Assembly: GCF_038958875.1 (NCBI RefSeq)
Contig: NZ_CP152407.1
Span: forward strand, 627,501-691,500
Source: Acidovorax sp. FHTAMBA
Lineage (GTDB): Bacteria > Pseudomonadota > Gammaproteobacteria > Burkholderiales > Burkholderiaceae_C
Direction of reading: 5' to 3'
Length of the DNA: 64,000 bases
Both the position numbers and the translations under genes were made by a program. This document shows positions 1 through 7,597 of the stretch, piece by piece. Position 1 is the first letter of the stretch, and each line of letters begins with the position of its first letter. A model generated the notes under the pieces. It saw nothing but the letters and a program-made list of their open reading frames with translations, did no database searches and was not told where the DNA came from.

Positions 1-1224
1 CGTGCTGCCTGCGGGCGCAAAGTCGATCGCGTTGTCCAGCAGGTTGGTCAGCGCCAGCGTCACCAGCTCGGCCTCCCACGGGCCGCTGGTGCCGTGCCCT
101 TCCAGCACCAGGCTGATGCCGCGCTGCCCCGCACGGGCGCGGGTCTGGGCCACGGCGGCCTCGGCGCAGTCGTGCAGCGCCACGGGCACGCGGCCTTCGG
201 CGTGCTGGCGCTGCTCCAGCTTGGACAGCTCCAGCAGCCGGTCGATGATGCGCTGCAGGCGCTCGCTTTGCTGTACCACCTGGGTTGCAAACCCGGCGCG
301 GTCGGCGGCGGGCAGCTCGTCCTGCAGCAGCTCGCCCGCGCCCCGGATGGCGGCCACGGGGCTTTTGAGTTCGTGCGTGAGGGCGCGCACATAGCCCTCG
401 ATGTAGTCGCGCCCCTCCAGCCGCGCGCGCATGCGGTCCATGGCGCGGGCCAGGTCGCCCAGCTCGCCGGGCACCTCGGGCACGGCCAGGGCGGTGGTGG
501 GTGGTGTACCGGGGTCGTGGTGCTCGCCATCCGCCGGGCCCTGCACGCTCAAGGCATAGTCGCGCAGGCGGCGCACGTTCCACACCATCCACAGCGTCAC
601 CGCCACGCCCACGGCGGCCGAGAGCGCCAGCAGCAACAGCCCGCCCATGAACACCTTGCGCTCGGCACGGTCGATGAAGCGCTGCACGGTGCGGGTGGGT
701 TTGGCCACCGTCAGCACGCCTGCAATCTGTTCTTTCACGTAGATGGGCGCCGCCACATGCATCACGCCGCTGGTGTCGTCGCCTTCCACCTCGCGCGTGG
801 AGCGCGCGCCGTACTCGCCGCGCAGCGTGCGCGCCACGTCGCGCCACTGCGAGTAGTCGGCGCCGATGGCGCGGTTCTCCGAGTCGAACAACACACGCCC
901 CGTGGTGTCGGTCACATAGATGCGGTAGTCCAGTGACTGCTTGGAGAATCCCCAGATCGCTGCATCGATGGGCCGCGTGGCGTAGCGGCGCACATGCTGC
1001 GCAAACGGACTGGTGCTGCTGTTGTCAGCCCCCGCGGCCAACCGCCCGGCGGCCAGGTCTTCGCTGGCCAGCTCGGCCAGGATGTTGGCCGTGTCCACCA
1101 TCATGTCCTCCATCACCTCGCGCACGCTGGGCTTGATCTCGGCCATGAAAACGCGCAGCACAAAAAACGCGGCGATGCCGTTGATAAGGAAGAAGGCAAA
1201 CAGCAGGCGGATGCCGAGGCGCAT
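1..1224 (-). CDS. creC: Sensor histidine kinase CreC (partial, C-terminus beyond left edge)
   Basis: Inner-membrane sensor kinase that would phosphorylate the neighbouring regulator CreB. Reading from ATG at 1224, a first membrane segment (about residues 5-27) is followed by a periplasmic sensor region containing FDSENRAIGADYSQW, a second membrane segment, a HAMP-like linker, the H-box ALTHELKSPVAAIRGA with the phospho-accepting His, and the start of the ATPase N-box (LLDNAIDF), where the window ends. The order and these motifs match what I recall of E. coli CreC closely. It belongs behind creB on the same strand but is now separated from it by an IS30-family element, which could be polar on its expression. 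A family A repeat lies about 15 bases before the start codon. Confidence 0.9.
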   Translation of the reverse strand, partial: MRLGIRLLFAFFLINGIAAFFVLRVFMAEIKPSVREVMEDMMVDTANILAELASEDLAAGRLAAGADNSSTSPFAQHVRRYATRPIDAAIWGFSKQSLDYRIYVTDTTGRVLFDSENRAIGADYSQWRDVARTLRGEYGARSTREVEGDDTSGVMHVAAPIYVKEQIAGVLTVAKPTRTVQRFIDRAERKVFMGGLLLLALSAAVGVAVTLWMVWNVRRLRDYALSVQGPADGEHHDPGTPPTTALAVPEVPGELGDLARAMDRMRARLEGRDYIEGYVRALTHELKSPVAAIRGAGELLQDELPAADRAGFATQVVQQSERLQRIIDRLLELSKLEQRQHAEGRVPVALHDCAEAAVAQTRARAGQRGISLVLEGHGTSGPWEAELVTLALTNLLDNAIDFAPAGST

Positions 1225-1227
1225 GGT

Positions 1228-1267
1228 GCGTTACTTCAAAAACAATAGCTGCCAGCGCTTTTCAGAT
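1228..1267 (+). repeat. Family A hairpin repeat, left part (split by IS30 element)
   Basis: Contains AATAGCT (1244-1250) and the left stem GCGCTT (1255-1260), then TTCAGAT. The matching right part, AAGCGCC followed by AGCAGCCAATTTGGC, starts at 2376 on the other side of the insertion sequence. Joining the two restores a stem with a 7-base loop, exactly as in intact copies elsewhere in the window. Confidence 0.75.
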
Positions 1268-2375
1268 GGGGGCGGTTTCAAGTCCAAGTGCAACATTAAA
1301 AGTTAATGGACTGAATCGGGCTGTTGTGCCAAGCGAGCCAAATGCTCGGCATACACCTCAATAGGCTTGCTCCAGCCCAAAGTCATCCTGGGGCGGCCAT
1401 TGAGTTCATCGGCCACCGCATCAAGCTGCTCCTGGGTGTAGCCACTGAGATCCGTGCCTTTGGGGAAGTACTGACGCAGCAATCCATTGGTGTTCTCGTT
1501 GGAGCCTCTCTGCCAGGGGCTGTAGGGATCGCAGAAGTACACCTTCATACCGGTGTTGCGCGTGAGCTGCTGGTGCTCTGCCATCTCCCGGCCCCTGTCG
1601 TACGTCAGGCTCTGACGCATGGGCTGGGCAATGGAGTTGAGCTTGTCACTGAAGGCCTGCAGGACATGCGCTGCGGTAGCCGGGTTGGGGTGCGGCAGCT
1701 TGACCAGTACCACAAGGCGTGTGGTGCGCTCGACCAGCGTGCCAATGGCACTCGCATTGCCTTTACCCTTGATGAGGTCTCCCTCCCAGTGCCCGGGCAA
1801 CTGGCGATCTTCAATCTCAGGCGGGCGCACATGGATGCTCAGCAGATCGGTGATTTGTCCACGCCGGTCCTCGCCTTTGGAGCGGGGCCAGCGCTTGGCG
1901 CGGGCCATGCGCAGACAGGACACCAACTCCTTTTTGAGCTCTCCCCGAGGCTGGGCATAGATGCAGGTGTAGATGCTCTCGTGTGACACTTGATTGCGCT
2001 TGTTGTCGGGGTGCAGTTTCTTTAACTGTCCAGCGATTTGCTGGGGAGACCAGTGCTGGCGCAAGTAGTCGCCAACGATCTTGAACAAAGGTCCATCACG
2101 GTGAAGTTTGGGCTGGGGGCGGGCAAAGCACCTGCGCTTGTCACTGCGTTGCTGGGCGAACTTGGAGTTGTAGCCCTTGCCGCCCGCATTGCGTTGGCAC
2201 TCTCGGCTGATGGTGCTTTTGCTTCGCCCCAAGGCTCGGGCTATGGCGCTGAGACTTTGCTTTTGCTGCAGTCCAAGGGCGATCGCATGGCGTTCGCTCT
2301 GGCTCAACTGCTGGTAATTCTTCTTTGACATCTTGGCCTCAATTCTCGGTGTTGCACTTCAGAATTGAGGCCGCC
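1268..2375 (-). mobile_element. IS30-family insertion sequence
   Basis: About 1.1 kb, carrying one transposase gene. The ends form an imperfect inverted repeat: the left end from 1271 reads GGCGGTTTCAAGTCC then AAGTGCAAC, and the right end read inward from 2375 is GGCGGCCTCAATTCTG then AAGTGCAAC. Exact boundaries and the 2-3 bp target duplication expected for IS30 elements could not be fixed. The boundaries given are those that restore the 7-base loop of the interrupted family A repeat. It lies between creB and creC with the transposase on the same strand as both genes. Confidence 0.85.
1303..2331 (-). CDS. IS30-family transposase
   Basis: 342-residue transposase, full length for the family, with no frameshift. 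The N-terminus (SQSERHAIALGLQQKQSLSA, then IARALGRSKSTISREC) is the IS30 helix-turn-helix that binds the inverted repeats. The catalytic DDE triad is visible: WEGDLIKG (first Asp), LTYDRGREMA (second Asp) and the Glu in GSNENTNGLLRQYFPKGTDL. The stop codon is only about 30 bases from the left IS end. It is intact and may still be active. Its promoter could drive creC downstream, since both face left. Confidence 0.93.
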   Translation of the reverse strand: MSKKNYQQLSQSERHAIALGLQQKQSLSAIARALGRSKSTISRECQRNAGGKGYNSKFAQQRSDKRRCFARPQPKLHRDGPLFKIVGDYLRQHWSPQQIAGQLKKLHPDNKRNQVSHESIYTCIYAQPRGELKKELVSCLRMARAKRWPRSKGEDRRGQITDLLSIHVRPPEIEDRQLPGHWEGDLIKGKGNASAIGTLVERTTRLVVLVKLPHPNPATAAHVLQAFSDKLNSIAQPMRQSLTYDRGREMAEHQQLTRNTGMKVYFCDPYSPWQRGSNENTNGLLRQYFPKGTDLSGYTQEQLDAVADELNGRPRMTLGWSKPIEVYAEHLARLAQQPDSVH

Positions 2376-2398
2376 AAGCGCCAGCAGCCAATTTGGCT
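2376..2398 (+). repeat. Family A hairpin repeat, right part
   Basis: Right half of the copy split by the IS30 element: stem AAGCGCC, then AGCAGCCAATTTGGC, directly abutting the stop codon of creB (TCA at 2399 on the top strand). See 1228-1267. Confidence 0.7.
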
Positions 2399-3082
2399 TC
2401 AGATGTCCAGGCAGTAACCCATGCCCCGGTGCGTGCTGATGTATTCGCGCGCAGGGTCCAGCTCGCGCAGCTTGGCGCGCAGGGTCTTGATGTGGGTGTC
2501 CACCGTGCGGTCGGTGCTTTCGCTGTCGTCGCCCCAGGCAGCGGCCAGCAGGGCGTCGCGTGAGTGGATGCGGCCTGCGCCACGCAGGAGGTGGGACAGC
2601 AGGTGGTATTCGCGCCGGGTCAGCGGCAGGGCCTGGCCGCGCAGGCTGATGCGCTGCCCGGCCTCGTCGTCGTGAAAGAGCGGGGTGGCGGGCGTGGCCG
2701 CGTGGCCGTTGCCCGCCCGCCGCAGCAGCGCCTTCACGCGTGCCGCCAGCTCGCGCGGGCTGAAGGGTTTGGTCAGGTAGTCATCGGCGCCCAGCTCCAG
2801 GCCCAGCACGCGGTCGATCTCTTCGCCGTGGGCGCTGAGCATCAGCACGGGCAGCGCAGCGGTGGGCGCAGCATTGCGCACATCGCGCAGCAGATCCAGC
2901 CCGCTGCCATCGGGCAGGCCCACGTCCAGCACCAGCAGGTCAAAACGTGTGCTTTGCAGTTGCTGGCGCGCGTCGTGTACCAGCAGGCTGTGCGTCACGG
3001 CCAGGCCGTCGCGCTGCAGCGCGTAGGCCACTGTGCGGGCGATGGCGGGGTCGTCTTCGAGCAGAAGGAGTTTGGCGGACAT
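2399..3082 (-). CDS. creB: Response regulator CreB (OmpR/PhoB family)
   Basis: 227-residue DNA-binding response regulator. The N-terminal receiver domain has the acidic pair (LLEDD), the phosphoacceptor Asp in LLVLDVGLPDGSG, and the Lys of DDYLTKPFSP. The C-terminal winged helix (about residues 130-227) includes LTRREYHLLSHLL, DRTVDTHIKTLRAKLRE and a terminal RGMGYCLDI. It is the cytoplasmic partner of CreC. In the ancestral arrangement the creB stop and creC start would be only about 65 bases apart. Downstream targets cannot be seen here. Confidence 0.9.
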   Translation of the reverse strand: MSAKLLLLEDDPAIARTVAYALQRDGLAVTHSLLVHDARQQLQSTRFDLLVLDVGLPDGSGLDLLRDVRNAAPTAALPVLMLSAHGEEIDRVLGLELGADDYLTKPFSPRELAARVKALLRRAGNGHAATPATPLFHDDEAGQRISLRGQALPLTRREYHLLSHLLRGAGRIHSRDALLAAAWGDDSESTDRTVDTHIKTLRAKLRELDPAREYISTHRGMGYCLDI

Positions 3083-3140
3083 GCCTCAATCATCCCCGGT
3101 GCTGCGCACTCCGCGCAGACCACGCCACTGGCGCGGCGCA

Positions 3141-3216
3141 GGCAAGGGCCGCCGCGCAGTGAGGGCGTCGTCCCCCCTCGGGGGGATGGCGCCGCAGGCG
3201 ACTCAGGGGGTGGCTC
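3141..3216 (-). repeat. Family B 3'-end repeat
   Basis: GC-rich block that reads, in the direction of the gene it follows (marC, leftward), CCCCCTGAGTCGCCTGCGGCG and on to a hairpin-rich CCCCCGAGGGGGG stretch and GGGCGGCCCTTG-like tail. It begins 4 bases after the marC stop and fills the marC-creB gap. Confidence 0.6.
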
Positions 3217-3220
3217 ATTT

Positions 3221-3856
3221 TCAGCGCGCGATCAGGATGGGGAACAGCTTGCCCAGCCCATCCGCCATCACCTCTACCGCCAGCGCGGCCAGGATCAGGC
3301 CCATGAGCCGGGTCATCACGTTGATGCCGGTCTTGCCCAGCACGCGCGCAATCGGGTCGGCCAGGGCAAAACACACGGCGGTGGCCAGCGCGATGACCAC
3401 GCCGTAGCCCACCAGCGCCAGCGTCTGCCACACGCCCTGTGCGCGGTCAGCGTAGATCACCACGGTGGACATGCTGGCCGGGCCGGTGAGCAGCGGGATG
3501 GTGAGCGGCACCACGGCAATGCTGCTGCCTGCGGCGGCTTTCTCTGCCCCTTCTTCAAACTCGTTGGTGCTGGGCTTGGCCTCGGCGGGCTGGGCGTTGA
3601 GCATGTTCATCGCGCTGATGAGCAGCAGCATGCCGCCGCCCACCTGAAAGCTTTGCAGCGAGATGTTGAAAAAATCCAGGATCTGCAGGCCCAGCAGCGC
3701 ACAGGCCGCAATCACACAGAACACGCTGAAGCTGGCCACCTGGATGGTGCGTCGCCGCTGAGGGTACGAAAACCCCTGCGTGTAGTGGATGAAAAACGGC
3801 ACGATGGCCAGCGGGTTCACGATGGCCAGCAGGGTGATGAGAGGTTTGAGATCCAT
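3221..3856 (-). CDS. MarC-family integral membrane protein
   Basis: 211 residues from the ATG at 3856 (MDLKPLITLLAIVNPLAIVP), chosen because it begins at the first membrane helix and follows a GGAAAA ribosome-binding site; an upstream in-frame ATG at 3898 would add only polar residues. Six hydrophobic segments and the opening NPLAIVPFF are typical of the MarC/NAAT family (UPF0056), inner-membrane proteins of poorly defined transport function. The loop before the fourth helix carries NAQPAEAKPSTNEFEEGAEK. A family B repeat follows the stop codon. Confidence 0.85.
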   Translation of the reverse strand: MDLKPLITLLAIVNPLAIVPFFIHYTQGFSYPQRRRTIQVASFSVFCVIAACALLGLQILDFFNISLQSFQVGGGMLLLISAMNMLNAQPAEAKPSTNEFEEGAEKAAAGSSIAVVPLTIPLLTGPASMSTVVIYADRAQGVWQTLALVGYGVVIALATAVCFALADPIARVLGKTGINVMTRLMGLILAALAVEVMADGLGKLFPILIAR

Positions 3857-3923
3857 ATCAGTTTTCCGTTGTGCAGCTTGTCGCCCACAGATTTTCAACT
3901 TGGCGCTGTCGAAGCCAGTGCCC

Positions 3924-4048
3924 CGCGCAAGGGCCGCCGAAGCCGCGTATGCGGCGCTTTGCTTGTGTGCGCTGGGGGCGTCCCCCTCCCGCTTTGCGTA
4001 GCGAAGCGAGAGAGGGGGAAGGCGCGAAGCGACTCAGGGGGTGTCTCA
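3924..4048 (-). repeat. Family B 3'-end repeat (long copy)
   Basis: Starts 2 bases past the stop of the SDR gene and reads leftward GACACCCCCTGAGTCGC, then TTCCCCCTCTCTCGCTTCGC and ACGCGAAGCGGGAGGGGGACG, ending in GGCGGCCCTTGCGCGGGG. It contains a nested inverted repeat (CTCGCTTCGCTACG/CAAAGCGGGAG) that could fold in the transcript. It fills the gap between marC and the SDR gene. Confidence 0.65.
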
Positions 4049-4049
4049 T

Positions 4050-4796
4050 CTACCTGCCTCCAGAGACTTCGAGGAACGACATGGTGGTGTAGGGCGACGC
4101 ATCCGACATCAGCCACACGATGGCCTCGGCCACCTCTTCAGCCGTGCCGCCGCGCTGCATCGGCACCTGGTGGGCCAGGTCGCGCACGCGGTCGGGCAGG
4201 CCGCCGCTGGCGTGGATGTCGGTCTCGATCAGGCCCGGGCGCACGGCGTTCACGCGGATGCCTTCGGCGGCCACCTCGCGCGCCAGGCCCATGGTGAAGG
4301 TGTCGATGGCGCCCTTGGCCGCTGCGTAGTCCACATACTGGTGGGCCGCGCCCAGCCGCGCGGCGGCGCTGGAGACGTTGACGATGGTGCCACCCTGGCC
4401 GCCATGTTTTGTGCTCATGCGGCGCACGGCCTCGCGGGCGCAGACAAAGCTGCCGATCACGTTGACATCGAACATGCGGCGCAGGCGCGCCACGCTCATT
4501 GCGTCCACCCGCTGGGTGGTGTCCACCACGCCCGCGTTGTTCACCAGGGCGGTGATGCGCCCGAGTTGTGTATCCACGGTGGCAAACATGGCCAGCACCT
4601 GGGCCTCGTCGGCCACATCGGCCTGCACGGCCAGCGCGGTGCCGCCAGCGGTGCGGATCTGCTGCACCACGGCATCGGCAGCGGCCTCGTTGCCCTGGTA
4701 GTTCACGGCCACCGCCCAGCCCTGGCGCGCGGCCAGTTGGGCGGTGGCGGCGCCAATGCCTCGGCTGGCGCCGGTGATTAACACGATCTTGTCCAT
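4050..4796 (-). CDS. Short-chain dehydrogenase/reductase (SDR)
   Basis: 248-residue NAD(P)-dependent oxidoreductase of the classical SDR type. The Rossmann nucleotide-binding motif TGASRGIG is at residues 8-15, NNAG at 86-89, the catalytic Ser at 142/143 and the YxxxK pair at Y157/K161. The 'RPGLIETDIHASGGLP' region is typical of FabG/glucose-dehydrogenase-like members. The substrate cannot be told from sequence. It is divergent from the dienelactone-hydrolase-like gene that starts 112 bases away, so the two may share a control region. Confidence 0.88.
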   Translation of the reverse strand: MDKIVLITGASRGIGAATAQLAARQGWAVAVNYQGNEAAADAVVQQIRTAGGTALAVQADVADEAQVLAMFATVDTQLGRITALVNNAGVVDTTQRVDAMSVARLRRMFDVNVIGSFVCAREAVRRMSTKHGGQGGTIVNVSSAAARLGAAHQYVDYAAAKGAIDTFTMGLAREVAAEGIRVNAVRPGLIETDIHASGGLPDRVRDLAHQVPMQRGGTAEEVAEAIVWLMSDASPYTTMSFLEVSGGR

Positions 4797-4908
4797 GAAA
4801 GCGTGGTCTCCTGCAAGAATGGCGCATTGGAACAGGTTCTTTGCGCTGCGCGGCGGTCGGGTGCGCGGCGCAACGCATCGTTGGCTTTTAACTCAAGGAG
4901 ATTGCAGC

Positions 4909-5598
4909 ATGGGACAGTTTGTCGATCTGACGTCCGGTGACGGATTTGTGTTTCCGGCCTGGGTGGCGCGGCCGGATGTCGCCCCCCGTGGCGCGGTGGT
5001 CGTGCTGCAGGAGATCTTCGGGGTCAATTCGCACATCCGTGCGATCGCCGACCGCTTTGCCGCCCGCGGCTACCTGGCGGTGGCGCCCTCGACCTTCCAC
5101 CGGGTGAAACCGGGGGTCGAACTGGGCTATACCGCTGACGACATGCAGGCGGGCATGGGCCTGAAGGCTGCGGTGGAGGCGCTGCCCGCGCCGGGCGTGA
5201 TGCCCGACATCCAGGCCGCCATCGACCACGCCGCAGAGCAAAGCGGCCGCAAGGTGGGCATTGTGGGATTCTGCTGGGGCGGCCTGCTGACCTGGCGCGC
5301 GGCCTGCGAACTGCAGGGGCTGTCGGCTGCCGTGCCCTACTACGGCGGCGGCGTGACCACCCCCGAAGAAATCGCCCGCCAGCCCCGCGTGCCCGTGCTG
5401 GCGCATTTTGGCGAGCGTGACCACTGGATCCCGCTCGACGGCGTGCAGGCGTTTTCGCGCGCCCACCCCGGGGTGGAAGTGCACGTCTATGCGGCTGACC
5501 ACGGCTTCAACTGCGACCAGCGCGGCAGCTACGACGAGACCGCTGCCATGGCGGCGCGGGACCGCACGCTGGCCTTCTTCCACAAACATCTGGCTTGA
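4909..5598 (+). CDS. Dienelactone hydrolase family protein
   Basis: 229-residue alpha/beta hydrolase. ATG at 4909 follows AAGGAG at 4895-4900 with ideal spacing; an earlier in-frame start at 4744 would overlap the divergent SDR gene and is rejected. The nucleophile is Cys122 in GFCWGG, with Asp171 (GERDHW) and His198 (AADHGFN), the Cys-Asp-His triad of dienelactone hydrolases. It would hydrolyse a lactone or ester in the cytoplasm. There is no chlorocatechol cluster nearby, so a specific role in aromatic degradation is not supported. Confidence 0.9.
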   Translation: MGQFVDLTSGDGFVFPAWVARPDVAPRGAVVVLQEIFGVNSHIRAIADRFAARGYLAVAPSTFHRVKPGVELGYTADDMQAGMGLKAAVEALPAPGVMPDIQAAIDHAAEQSGRKVGIVGFCWGGLLTWRAACELQGLSAAVPYYGGGVTTPEEIARQPRVPVLAHFGERDHWIPLDGVQAFSRAHPGVEVHVYAADHGFNCDQRGSYDETAAMAARDRTLAFFHKHLA

Positions 5599-5600
5599 TG

Positions 5601-5678
5601 GCTCCCCCTGAGTCGCCTACGGCGCCTTCCCCCTGCGGGGGACGCCCCCAGTGCGGCGGGGCGGCCCTTGCACGGGGG
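5601..5678 (+). repeat. Family B 3'-end repeat
   Basis: Two bases after the hydrolase stop: GCTCCCCCTGAGTCGCC, a CCCCCTGCGGGGG hairpin, then GGGGCGGCCCTTGCACGGGG. Same orientation relative to the preceding gene as the other copies. Confidence 0.65.
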
Positions 5679-5747
5679 CAATGGCGTGGATGTGCCCCGT
5701 GGAGGCTTCAGGGGAGTGCGATGGATTGATCGTGTCGGGAGGTTGCC

Positions 5748-6698
5748 ATGGCGGGACTGACGTGCGTGCGGGGTTTTATGTCTTTTAGGCTTTCAGCGCT
5801 TATGCAGCAAGCGCTGGCAGCTATTATTTTGATAGTTATGGCCGGTGCGGCGGCGCCGGTGCGTGCCGCCGACTACGCTGGCCCGCTGTTCGACGCCCAC
5901 CTGCACTACAACGAGGAGGCGTGGGATGGCAAAGCGGGCCCGCATCCGCCTGCGGATGTGCTGGCGCGCATGAAGGCCAGCGGGGTGCGCGCCATCGTGG
6001 CCAATTCGCGGCCCAATACCGGCTCGCTCACCCTGGCGGGCCTGCGCGAGACGCGCGAGGCGGGTGTCACCGTGGTGCCCTTTGTGCGGCTGTACCGCAA
6101 CCGGGCCGACTACACCGGCTGGTTTGCCGACGAAACGATTTACGACATGGTGCTGGCCGAACTGGCGCGCGGCACGGGCGCGGGCCCTTACCGCGGCATT
6201 GGCGAATTCCACCTGTACGACAGTGCCAACGCCAACGGCCCGGTGGCGAAAAAGCTGATGGCGCTGGCCGAGCAGCGCGATCTGGTGGTGCTGGCGCATG
6301 TGGACGATGCGGCGATCGATCTGCTGATGGCCCACACGCCCTCCAAGGGGCAGAAGGTGCGACTGATCTGGGCGCATACCGGCATCGGCGGCGCGCCGGT
6401 GGAGCGGGTGGATGCGCTGCTGGCGCGCTACCCCGGCCTGGTGGGCGAGCTCTCGTACCGCCCGGGCCTGGTGTGCGACGACAACCAGCTGTGCCCCGCC
6501 TGGCGCGCGCTGCTGCTCAAGTACCCCACGCGGTTTGTGATCGGATCGGACACCTGGGTCAACCAGCGCTGGCAGTATTACGAGAGCCTGATGCAGGGCT
6601 ACCGCCAGTGGCTGGGCGGCCTGCCCGCCGACGTGGCGCGCAAGGTGGCGTGGGACAACGGGGCCGGGCTGTTCGGCACACCAGCGCCGGCGCGCTGA
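5748..6698 (+). CDS. Exported amidohydrolase-family protein
   Basis: 316 residues. The metal-binding FDAHLHY near the mature N-terminus, AHTGIGG and GSDTW near the C-terminus mark a TIM-barrel amidohydrolase (amidohydrolase_2-like). The N-terminus is a cleavable signal peptide ending about VRAADYAG, so the enzyme should be periplasmic. The start may be ATG 5748 or ATG 5778. The hydrophobic part of the signal peptide is encoded by a family A repeat (5784-5837), translated as SALMQQALAAIILIVM. The substrate is unknown. Confidence 0.78.
   Translation: MAGLTCVRGFMSFRLSALMQQALAAIILIVMAGAAAPVRAADYAGPLFDAHLHYNEEAWDGKAGPHPPADVLARMKASGVRAIVANSRPNTGSLTLAGLRETREAGVTVVPFVRLYRNRADYTGWFADETIYDMVLAELARGTGAGPYRGIGEFHLYDSANANGPVAKKLMALAEQRDLVVLAHVDDAAIDLLMAHTPSKGQKVRLIWAHTGIGGAPVERVDALLARYPGLVGELSYRPGLVCDDNQLCPAWRALLLKYPTRFVIGSDTWVNQRWQYYESLMQGYRQWLGGLPADVARKVAWDNGAGLFGTPAPAR
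5784..5837 (-). repeat. Family A hairpin repeat inside a signal-peptide coding region
   Basis: On the top strand: GGCTTTCA, stem GCGCTT, loop ATGCAGC, stem AAGCGC, then TGGCAGCTATTATTTTGA. It lies entirely within the open frame of the amidohydrolase-family gene. Confidence 0.75.
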
Positions 6699-6720
6699 TT
6701 GCTATTCGCTGATCGTTGGG

Positions 6721-7533
6721 TCAGAGGCTGCGCAGCCGCGCCTGCAGGTCCAGCGCGTTCTCGGTAGCGGCTCCGCTGGCCGTGTTGTCGAAGATGCACC
6801 ACACGCTGGCGGCCTCTAGCGGGGACTCCTGCGTGGCCGCTTTCAGGCGCGTGGCCAGCGCATCGATCAGGCCCGCGTCATAGGCCGAGTAGTAGGTGCG
6901 CGGCGAGCCGTGCAGCCGGCAGTACACCAGAGCGGGCCACCCGCCCGGTGCGCGCCCGGCATCGTGCAGCACCGGGTCGGCCAGCACGCGTGCGGCCTGC
7001 CAGTGCGCCAGCAGCGCGTCGGCCTCGGGGGTGAACCAGCTCGCATGGCGCGGCTCCACGGCCAGGCCGACACCGCCCGGCAGCAGGCGCCGCAGGCTCG
7101 CAAAGAAGATGTTGGCCACTGGCGCATCCAGCACCAGGCTGGGCGGCAGCTGCACCAGCAGGCAGCCCAGGCGGTCGCCCAGGCCGATGGCTTGCTCCAA
7201 GAATGTCTGCAGCAGGGCGGTGGAGTCCTTGAGCCGCGCGTCGTGCGTGATGCTGCGCGGCAGCTTGACGCAAAACCGGAACCCTGCTGGCGTGGCCGCA
7301 GCCCAGCGCGCGTAGGTGCTGCGCGGGTGCGGCCGGTAGAACGAGGAGTTGATCTCCGTCGCCGGGAGCTGCTGCGCATAGCGCGTGAGGTGCGGGAGCG
7401 CGGGGTCGGCCGCAAAGCGATACTGGCTGGCGCGCGGCAGGCTCCAGCCGGCGGTGCCGATGAACAGCGGGGCTCCCGCATCGGAAGAGGCGGGGTGAAA
7501 GGTGGCTGAAGGTTCGGCGGCGGGTGGGCGCAT
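6721..7533 (-). CDS. DUF72 family protein (YecE-like)
   Basis: 270 residues from ATG at 7533 (a TTG sits one codon upstream). The conserved opening IGTAGWSLPR, the EINSSFYRPH motif, FCVKLPRSITHDARL, the LGCLLVQLPPSL strand and the terminal CIFDNTASGAATENAL are the DUF72/YecE signature, a TIM-barrel family whose function I do not know. It is convergent with the amidohydrolase gene, whose stop lies 22 bases away, and there is room for no more than a very short shared 3' region. Confidence 0.87.
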   Translation of the reverse strand: MRPPAAEPSATFHPASSDAGAPLFIGTAGWSLPRASQYRFAADPALPHLTRYAQQLPATEINSSFYRPHPRSTYARWAAATPAGFRFCVKLPRSITHDARLKDSTALLQTFLEQAIGLGDRLGCLLVQLPPSLVLDAPVANIFFASLRRLLPGGVGLAVEPRHASWFTPEADALLAHWQAARVLADPVLHDAGRAPGGWPALVYCRLHGSPRTYYSAYDAGLIDALATRLKAATQESPLEAASVWCIFDNTASGAATENALDLQARLRSL

Positions 7534-7597
7534 CAATGCACTCCGTGGTGTGTGCAGATGCGATGCTGCCCCCGGCGGTGCGGGGCAGGGGTAGGAA

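Noticed and set aside
2564..4297. 577-codon plus-strand frame across creB, marC and part of the SDR gene.
   Set aside because: It is antisense to three recognisable genes and crosses their intergenic repeats; the translation is low-complexity His/Gln/Gly.
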